From positions 1,364,001 through 1,428,000 of the forward strand of contig NZ_AP025017.1 in assembly GCF_019974135.1 (NCBI RefSeq): 64,000 bases of DNA. Direction: 5' to 3'. Position 1 is the stretch's first letter. Each line of letters opens with the position of its first letter. Positions 58,620 to 64,000 of the stretch are shown piece after piece. Both the position numbers and the translations under genes were made by a program. The DNA is from Actinomyces capricornis. Its GTDB lineage: Bacteria > Actinomycetota > Actinomycetes > Actinomycetales > Actinomycetaceae. The notes below the pieces were generated by a model. That model was not told the DNA's origin and did no database searches. It was given only the letters and a program-made list of their open reading frames with translations.

Positions 58620-58855
58620 TGCTGTGACCAGGCGTTTCGGGGGATAAGAACGCGTGACGGCAGTAGCATTGAGATGATTGGGGCACGGCCCGGCTCCTCT
58701 CATCGGCCTGCCGAGGGCTCGCCTCCCACAGGAGTGCGAGAGTGCCGGCTCCAGAGAGGTGCCGCTCCCGACACCGTTATTCGCGGTGGAGGGCTGCTAA
58801 TGATGTATGTGGTGCCACCGGCACCGGTGACGAGTGTGTGACCAAGGAGATCCTG

Positions 58856-59578
58856 ATGGCCAACGACCTGGTGGAGCGCGCCGTTGAGGGCGTCCTGGAC
58901 GCCGTCGTCGACAGGACCTTCGTGGAGGAGGAGCCCCTGCCCGCCGAGGCCGAGCTGGCCCGTTTCCTGCGGGTCTCGCGACCCACGATGAGGGAGGCGG
59001 TGAGGAACCTGTCCATGGGCGGGGTCCTCAACGTCGTCCACGGGCGGGGCACCTTCCTGCTCCCCCGCTTCCGCTGGCGCGAGCTGCGCTACCTGCTGTA
59101 CGTGGCCGCCCATGAGGGGCGCGTGCAGGAGGTCGAGCTCGACCTGCTCGGCGTGGAGGAGATGCTGGAGGTCGGCGCCGTCAGACTGGCCGCAGTCCAG
59201 CGCTCCGAGGAGGACCTTCAGGAGATGCGCCGCTGCGTCGAGGAGTACCGGATCGCGGCCAAGGCCGATGACATCCAGGCGCTCATCGGACTCGACCACG
59301 CCTTCCACGACGCCATTCTGGCCGCCACCGGCAACCAGTTCGTCGCCTCGACGATGCACCCCTTCCGCGACGCCCTGCTGGGCACCAGGTTCCGGGCCTC
59401 GGAGTCCGAGGAGGTGCGGGCCATGGTGGTCTCCCACCACCTCCAGATCCTTCAGGCCATCGAGGCCCAGGACGCCGAGGGCGCCGCCCGTCTCATGCAC
59501 GAGCACATGGCGCAGACCCGGCGAGACATCCTCACCGCCAGGGAGCGCCGCGGCGGGGAGCTCTCGGAGAACCTCTGA
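58856..59578 (+). CDS. GntR-family (FadR/FCD-type) transcriptional regulator
   Basis: 240 aa from ATG 58856 (AAGGAG at 58844-58849). N-terminal winged helix: PLPAEAELARFLRVSRPTMR and GGVLNVVHGRGTFL. C-terminal FCD ligand domain (about 85-225) with DHAFHDAILAATGN and HHLQILQAIEAQD, whose Asp and His residues typically bind a metal and a carboxylate. Such regulators usually sense organic acids. It precedes the DUF1537 kinase, and ACCTCAGAG motifs in nearby promoters are candidate operators. Confidence 0.9.
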   Translation: MANDLVERAVEGVLDAVVDRTFVEEEPLPAEAELARFLRVSRPTMREAVRNLSMGGVLNVVHGRGTFLLPRFRWRELRYLLYVAAHEGRVQEVELDLLGVEEMLEVGAVRLAAVQRSEEDLQEMRRCVEEYRIAAKADDIQALIGLDHAFHDAILAATGNQFVASTMHPFRDALLGTRFRASESEEVRAMVVSHHLQILQAIEAQDAEGAARLMHEHMAQTRRDILTARERRGGELSENL

Positions 59579-59681
59579 CAGCACCTCCCACGGAGCCTCC
59601 CGCGCATCCCCAGGAGGCCTCGGGGAGCGCCCCGGGCGGGCTCGGGTCGAGCACCTGGGAGCGCCCTGATCGTGGTAACCT

Positions 59682-59702
59682 CTAAGACCTCAGAGGTCTA
59701 AG
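59682..59702. promoter_or_regulatory. Palindromic operator upstream of the DUF1537 kinase
   Basis: AGACCTC and GAGGTCT are perfect 7-base arms around a central A at 59692; CT and AG extend the symmetry beyond one mismatched pair. The core ACCTCAGAGG recurs upstream of two further units in this locus. Confidence 0.7.
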
Positions 59703-59724
59703 TTCCTTGGTGAAGGAGAGCAGC

Positions 59725-61179
59725 GTGGCTACCCTCAGCGAGATCGTGGCGCCCTATCCGCCCGCCCCCGATCTGACGCCGTCCGATGTCAGAGATGCGG
59801 CCGGAGCCGCGGACACCGCCCCATTCTTCGTCGTTCTCGATGACGACCCCACCGGCACCCAGTCCGTCTCGGGCCTGCCGGTCCTGACCTCCTGGACCCA
59901 GGACGACGTCGCCTGGGCGCTGGGCACTGGCGCCCCGGCCGTCTACGTCATGACCAACTCGCGCTCGCTCTCGCCGCAGGACGCCGAGCGCGTCACCCGT
60001 GAGGTCGTGGGCGCTGCCAGTGCCGCCGCCCGACAGGCCGGTAGGCGCCTGGCCTTCGTCAGCCGCTCCGACTCCACGCTGCGGGGGCACTTCCCGCTCG
60101 AGCCCCGGCTCATCGCCGACCTGCTGGAGGAGGAGGGGCAGCCGGTCGACGGCATCCTCCTGGTACCGGCCTTCCCCGAGGCCGGGCGGGTGACCGTGGG
60201 GGGCGTCCACTACACGCGCATCGGCGAGGACTTCCTGCCCAGCGGGCAGACCGAGTTCGCCCGCGATGCGACCTTCGGCTACACCGCCTCGGGCCTGGCC
60301 CAGTGGGTGGAGGAGAAGACGGCCGGGGTCGTCCGCGCCTCCCAGGTGCTCACCCCGGACCTCACCGAGGTCCGCACCCGCCCCGAGGCCCTGGTCGAGG
60401 TCCTCGCCTCGGCGCGCCACCGCCAGGTCATCGCCCCCGACATCGCCTGCGAGCAGGACCTGCTGGCCCTGTCCCGGGCGCTCATCGTGGCCGAGGCCCA
60501 GGGGCGCACCTTCGTCTACCGCGTCGGCCCGCCCTTCATGCGGGCCCGGCTGGGACAGGAGGTCCACCCGCCCCTGACTAGCCGGGAGGTCGAGGAGGTG
60601 CGCCGGCCGGCGGTAGGCCGGGGTGCTGAGCGCACCGCCGCCGGCGGACTGGTCGTCGTCGGCTCCCACGTGGCGCTGACCACCAGGCAGCTCGAGGATC
60701 TCATCGCCAACGTCGGGGCCCCCGTCCTGGAGGTGGAGGTCCCCAAGGTCCTCGATGAGACCACCGGGCCGGCCCATCTGGAGGAGCTCATCGCCCAGGC
60801 CGTGGAGCATCTGGAGGAGGGCACCGTCATCGTGCGCACCTCCAGGACCCTCATCACGGGCGCCGACGCCGAGGAGTCCCTGGAGCTCTCCCGCCGGGTC
60901 TCCACGGCGGTGGTGGAGACGGTGGCCGGGATCCTGGAGCGCATCCGCCCCCTCTTCGTCCTGGCCAAGGGCGGGATCACTTCCTCCGATGTGGCCTCCC
61001 GCGGTCTTGGCATGAGGCGCGCCCAGTGTGTGGGGCCCATGCTGCCGGGCATCGTCTCACTGTGGACGGCCCACGACGGCCCGGCGCAGGGTGTGCCCTA
61101 CATCGTCTTCCCCGGCAACGTCGGGGATGAGACGGCACTGACGGCAGTGGTGCGGGTCCTGCTCGGCCAGGATCGCTAG
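59725..61179 (+). CDS. Four-carbon acid sugar kinase family protein (DUF1537)
   Basis: 484 aa from GTG 59725 (AAGGAG at 59713-59718). N-terminal substrate domain with VVLDDDPTGTQS (D39-D41) and RSDSTLRGHFPLE; C-terminal nucleotide domain with VRTSRTLITG, LAKGGITSSD and IVFPGNVGD. Known members phosphorylate threonate, erythronate or 3-oxo-tetronate. Their usual partners (PdxA2-like dehydrogenase, aldolase, epimerase) are not in the window, so the substrate stays open. Confidence 0.9.
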   Translation: MATLSEIVAPYPPAPDLTPSDVRDAAGAADTAPFFVVLDDDPTGTQSVSGLPVLTSWTQDDVAWALGTGAPAVYVMTNSRSLSPQDAERVTREVVGAASAAARQAGRRLAFVSRSDSTLRGHFPLEPRLIADLLEEEGQPVDGILLVPAFPEAGRVTVGGVHYTRIGEDFLPSGQTEFARDATFGYTASGLAQWVEEKTAGVVRASQVLTPDLTEVRTRPEALVEVLASARHRQVIAPDIACEQDLLALSRALIVAEAQGRTFVYRVGPPFMRARLGQEVHPPLTSREVEEVRRPAVGRGAERTAAGGLVVVGSHVALTTRQLEDLIANVGAPVLEVEVPKVLDETTGPAHLEELIAQAVEHLEEGTVIVRTSRTLITGADAEESLELSRRVSTAVVETVAGILERIRPLFVLAKGGITSSDVASRGLGMRRAQCVGPMLPGIVSLWTAHDGPAQGVPYIVFPGNVGDETALTAVVRVLLGQDR

Positions 61180-61485
61180 AGCGACGAGGGCTGAGCGGAT
61201 TGAGCGGGCCCGCCCCGGCCCCGGGCGACGGGCCGGCGCGGGGCGGTGGACGCGCGGGTGCTCATCGAGGGCCCGGTGAGGCGGGCGCCGCGGCCTGGGG
61301 CTCACCCCCATGGCGGGGCCGGAGCCCTATGGCAGGGGTGGTGATGAATCTGACGCCGCTCAGTGCTCTGAGGTGATATATGCTCGCCGCAGGTCTCCAC
61401 GAGAGACGCACAAGGCCGTGCAGGGGCACGGCCGACTAGGCGGTGCTCCTGCCGCATGAGATGAGAAGAAGAAGCAGGAGTATTC
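61180..61485. other. Intergenic region with GntR-type motif
   Basis: 306 bases, no gene seen. GC-rich self-complementary sequence near 61290-61330 could terminate the kinase gene. The regulatory word CTCTGAGGT is listed separately. Confidence 0.5.
61366..61374 (-). promoter_or_regulatory. Operator half-site ACCTCAGAG
   Basis: CTCTGAGGT on the plus strand, the reverse complement of ACCTCAGAG, about 110 bases before the 91-aa membrane protein and next to an AT-rich TGATATATG. Confidence 0.5.
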
Positions 61486-61761
61486 ATGTCGACTCTGGTC
61501 GCACCCGTCACCACCCCCGTCGTTGAGGCCGTCCGCACCCCCGTGGTGGAGAAGGCTCGTGAGGAGCGGCGCGTCGCCGCCACTGGTCACGCCGACATCT
61601 CCGTGGTGACCACTGTGCTCGCGATCCTCGCGATCCTGGGCATGTTCACCGCCTTCGCCGCCCTGGCCGGCGCCATGCCCGTCGTGGTCGTCAGCGCGCT
61701 GCTGTCCGTGGTCGTGTGCGTGGGCACCGCCTTCCGGGAGCTCCACCGCGCTGGAATGTGA
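61486..61761 (+). CDS. Small membrane protein, function unknown
   Basis: 91 aa, ATG with CAGGAG seven bases upstream. Residues 1-38 are polar with repeated PVV and EAVRT/EKARE segments; two hydrophobic helices follow (about 40-60 and 64-82), ending in ELHRAGM. No family recognised. It has its own upstream motif and a strong terminator, so it is a stand-alone unit inside the catabolic locus. Confidence 0.7.
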   Translation: MSTLVAPVTTPVVEAVRTPVVEKAREERRVAATGHADISVVTTVLAILAILGMFTAFAALAGAMPVVVVSALLSVVVCVGTAFRELHRAGM

Positions 61762-61811
61762 TTCATGACACGTTTGGTGCTCGTTATCGCGACGTGCTGA
61801 CGGTCACCACG

Positions 61812-61850
61812 AGGAGGGGGACGCCCGCGGGCGTCCCCCTCCTGCTTTTT
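61812..61850 (+). terminator. Rho-independent terminator
   Basis: Perfect 16-bp inverted repeat (AGGAGGGGGACGCCCG with its complement, tip CCGCGG) followed by GCTTTTTGT. The strongest terminator in the window. Confidence 0.93.
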
Positions 61851-61959
61851 GTCTATCTTTGGTGATGGGTGAGGTGGTTGCACTCATCGTTGAGTGCCGC
61901 CCTCCCTGGTTCTGAGGGGCTTGCCAAGACGGCCGAGCAGTGATCTAATTGACATCAAC

Positions 61960-61970
61960 ACCTCAGAGGA
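61960..61970. promoter_or_regulatory. Operator motif 1 upstream of the racemase-like gene
   Basis: ACCTCAGAGGA, sharing ten bases with the kinase operator core. It lies just after a TTGACA (61949-61954), so a bound repressor would cover the promoter. Confidence 0.65.
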
Positions 61971-61972
61971 CT

Positions 61973-61983
61973 GACCTCAGAGA
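61973..61983. promoter_or_regulatory. Operator motif 2 upstream of the racemase-like gene
   Basis: GACCTCAGAGA, 13 bases downstream of motif 1 in the same orientation, about 80 bases before the start codon. Confidence 0.6.
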
Positions 61984-62060
61984 ATTGATGGAGTGTGCAT
62001 CGCGGCACACCCCCATCCCATCCCCACGACGCAGGTACAGGAACCAGAGAGCGCGGAGCA

Positions 62061-62786
62061 ATGAAGATCCTCGCAGTCAACGTCAACACCACCCAATCCA
62101 TGACCCGCAGCATCGGTGAGGCTGCGCGCGCCGTGGCCAACGAGGGCACCGAGATCATCGAGCTCACCCCGAGCATCGGGGCGGACTCGGTCGAGGGGAA
62201 CTTCGAGTCCCATCTCGCCGCCGTCGCCGTCATGGACGCCGTGACCACCTATGAGGGCGACTTCGACGCCGTGATCCTCGCCGGATTCGGCGAGCACGGC
62301 AAGGAGGGGCTCATGGAGCTCCTCGAGGTCCCCGTCGTCGACATCACCGAGGCCGCAGCGCATATGGCCATGCTCCTGGGCTACCGCTTCTCCGCGGTGA
62401 CCACCCTGGACCGGGCCGTGCCCCTCATCGAGGACCGGCTGCTGTCCTTCGGGCTGCTCGCGCACTGCGCATCCGTGCGCTCCACCGGCCTGGGAGTCCT
62501 GGAGCTCGAGGACGCCGAGCGCGCCGCCCAGGCGATCAAGCGCGAGGCCGGGCAGGCCGTGTCCGAGGACCGTGCCGAGGTCATCGTCCTGGGATGCGGC
62601 GGCATGGCCGGACTCGACGCCGAGCTGAGCCGAGACCTGGGGGTGCCTGTCGTCGAGGGTGTGGCCTGCGCCGTCAAGCTCGCCGAGTCCCTCGTCGGCC
62701 TGGGCCTGAGGACCTCGAAGTCCCGCACCTACGCACCCCCACGACCCAAGCGGATCGATGGCTGGCCATTGTCCGCACACCACTGA
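62061..62786 (+). CDS. Asp/Glu/hydantoin racemase family protein lacking the first catalytic Cys
   Basis: 241 aa from ATG 62061. Start MKILAVNVNTTQSMT and C-terminal LAESLVGLGLRTSKSRTY match hydantoin/allantoin racemases. The second catalytic region VLGCGGMAGL keeps its Cys, but the first, usually ACFGDPG, reads AGFGEHG, so Cys is replaced by Gly. It may therefore be a racemase variant, or a hydrolase/lyase of the same fold. Start of an operon with carbamate kinase and an NCS1 permease. Confidence 0.88.
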   Translation: MKILAVNVNTTQSMTRSIGEAARAVANEGTEIIELTPSIGADSVEGNFESHLAAVAVMDAVTTYEGDFDAVILAGFGEHGKEGLMELLEVPVVDITEAAAHMAMLLGYRFSAVTTLDRAVPLIEDRLLSFGLLAHCASVRSTGLGVLELEDAERAAQAIKREAGQAVSEDRAEVIVLGCGGMAGLDAELSRDLGVPVVEGVACAVKLAESLVGLGLRTSKSRTYAPPRPKRIDGWPLSAHH

Positions 62787-62806
62787 GCAGGAGAGGAGAA
62801 CACCCC

Positions 62807-63748
62807 ATGACCCACAAGGCACTCGTCATCGCCGTCGGTGGCAACGCCCTCATCAAGGACCCCAAGGAGGTGTCGGTCGCGAGCCAGGCCGAGGCCGTCC
62901 AGGAGTCCGCCGAGCACATCACCTCGCTCATCGCTGCGGGCTACACCCCGGTGGTCACCCACGGCAACGGCCCGCAGGTCGGCTTCCTGCTGCGTCGGGC
63001 CGAGCTCGCCCTCGACGAGCTGCCCCCGCTGCCCCTGGACGTCCTGGGCGCCGACACCCAGGGCGCCACCGGCTACTTCTTCACCCGCAGCCTGCGCGGA
63101 TGCCTGGCCCAGCAGGGTATCGAGCGCGAGGTCGCCGCGGTGGTCACCCAGAGCGTCGTCGACCCCGAGGACCCGGCCTTCGCCGCCCCCTCCAAGCCCG
63201 TGGGCTCCTTCATGAGTGAGCAGGAGGCCCGCGAGCACGAGGAGAAGGACGGCTGGTCCGTGCGCGAGGACTCCGGCCGCGGCTGGCGGCGGGTCGTGCC
63301 CTCCCCGGTGCCCGTGGAGATCGTCGAGTGCGAGGTCATCCGCTCCCTGGTCGACTCCGGCTGCATCGTGGTGGCCGCAGGCGGTGGCGGCATCCCCGTC
63401 AGCCGCGAGGACGGCCGGCTCAGCGGGGTCGAGGCCGTCATCGACAAGGACCTGGCCTCCGCCCTCCTGGCCTCCGAGCTCGGCGTGCCGGACCTGGTCA
63501 TCTGCACTGCCGTGGAGCAGGTCTACCTCAACTTCGGCACCCCCGAGCAGAAGGCGCTGGACACGATCACCGCACAGGAGGCCCGCTCCTACCTGGAGGA
63601 GGGGCACTTCGGGAAGGGCTCCATGGCCCCCAAGATCGAGGCCGCCCTCAACTTCCTCCAGGCCGGTGGCCAGCGGGCCATCATCACCTCCCTCGAGGCC
63701 CTCCAGGACGCCGTGGCCGGCAAGGCCGGGACGTGCATCACCAACTGA
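62807..63748 (+). CDS. Carbamate kinase
   Basis: 313 aa from ATG 62807 (GAGAGGAG upstream), 20 bases after the racemase-like gene. Amino-acid-kinase fold: VIAVGGNALI, VTHGNGPQVGFLLRRAE, AAGGGGIPV, IDKDLASALLA and the C-terminal KGSMAPKIEAAL. It makes ATP from carbamoyl phosphate. No arginine deiminase or ornithine carbamoyltransferase lies beside it; with an NCS1 permease this points to ureide or allantoin-type catabolism. Confidence 0.93.
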   Translation: MTHKALVIAVGGNALIKDPKEVSVASQAEAVQESAEHITSLIAAGYTPVVTHGNGPQVGFLLRRAELALDELPPLPLDVLGADTQGATGYFFTRSLRGCLAQQGIEREVAAVVTQSVVDPEDPAFAAPSKPVGSFMSEQEAREHEEKDGWSVREDSGRGWRRVVPSPVPVEIVECEVIRSLVDSGCIVVAAGGGGIPVSREDGRLSGVEAVIDKDLASALLASELGVPDLVICTAVEQVYLNFGTPEQKALDTITAQEARSYLEEGHFGKGSMAPKIEAALNFLQAGGQRAIITSLEALQDAVAGKAGTCITN

Positions 63749-63757
63749 CACCTCCTC

Positions 63758-63785
63758 CCCGGGCGGGCAACGGTGCCCGCCCGGG
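63758..63785 (+). terminator. Intercistronic hairpin between carbamate kinase and permease
   Basis: Perfect 11-bp stem CCCGGGCGGGC/GCCCGCCCGGG with loop AACGGT, no T-run. It may attenuate permease expression or stabilise the upstream mRNA. Confidence 0.5.
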
Positions 63786-63813
63786 CCAAGAGAACACCTG
63801 AAAGGACACTGCC

Positions 63814-64000
63814 GTGGAAAGCAGCGCAGCGCCTTCAACCCAGGAAGGCGTGCCGGTGGAGCCGGCGGACATCGACCCTCATCTGATCAATGATGATCTG
63901 GCTCCCGCCAAGAGCCGTGACTGGGGATTCTTCTCCCTCTTCGCCATGTGGATGTCCGACATCCACTCCATTGGTGGATACACATTCGCCGCCGGGCTCT
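63814..64000 (+). CDS. NCS1-family nucleobase/ureide permease, 3'-truncated by window edge
   Basis: GTG 63814 with AAAGGA upstream; 62 residues before the edge. HLINDDLAPAKSRDWGFFSL then FAMWMSDIHSIGGYTFAAGL is the NCS1 start and first membrane helix (compare allantoin, hydantoin, cytosine and uracil permeases). Likely imports the substrate of the racemase-like and carbamate kinase enzymes. Confidence 0.88.
   Translation, partial: MESSAAPSTQEGVPVEPADIDPHLINDDLAPAKSRDWGFFSLFAMWMSDIHSIGGYTFAAGL

Overview
The window is high-GC actinobacterial DNA that spans the chromosomal origin. The best fit is a member of Actinomycetales close to Actinomyces or Schaalia; the genus is an inference from gene content. 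Supporting this are pknA/pknB with PASTA domains, a class E sortase, crgA, DUF3566 and a DLW-39-like micro-gene beside gyrA, MurJ in frame with a pseudokinase, DUF6049, and an actinobacterial-type parS consensus. No insertion sequence, prophage, CRISPR array or rRNA gene was found.

Layout. 1-6.4 kb: cell-wall and division block (truncated pbpA, pknA, pknB on +; class E sortase and a coupled 52-aa membrane protein on -; crgA on +). 6.4-6.85 kb: a convergent intergenic region with a cluster of DnaA-box-like 9-mers. 6.85-13.8 kb: rhomboid protease, cyclophilin, and a small accessory set (aldo/keto reductase, VOC protein, DUF364 protein, ArsR regulator with an SRPBCC/SnoaL-like protein). 14.2-26 kb, minus strand: tRNA-Ala, DLW-39-like gene, tRNA-Ile, DUF3566, gyrA, gyrB, dciA, recF, dnaN, dnaA. 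26-32 kb, plus strand: rpmH, rnpA, yidD, yidC, khpB, rsmG, parA, parB. Gene polarity switches at dnaA/rpmH, and both intergenic regions flanking dnaA carry DnaA boxes, which places oriC at about 23.5-26.2 kb.

30-36.8 kb: a centromere-like zone of about fifteen parS or parS-like sites (four perfect 16-mers), including a 2.1-kb stretch after parB without a convincing gene. It also holds a MerR regulator, an MBL-fold hydrolase and a D-Ala-D-Ala ligase. 36.6-48.5 kb, minus strand: aminotransferase, thrC, trxA, trxB, and the coupled cluster nudix-DUF6049-murJ/pseudokinase. 48.6-57.2 kb: pcnA, a sugar-metabolism group (Gfo/Idh dehydrogenase, GH36 alpha-galactosidase, DUF4832 membrane protein), serC-serA.

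57.3-64 kb: an MFS transporter, then an apparent catabolic locus (GntR/FCD regulator, DUF1537 sugar-acid kinase, 91-aa membrane protein, Asp/Glu/hydantoin-racemase-family protein, carbamate kinase, start of an NCS1 permease). Three promoters here share the word ACCTCAGAG, suggesting one regulon, probably under the GntR regulator and directed at a cyclic ureide or related nitrogen compound. This is the most system-like unit in the window and it runs off the right edge.
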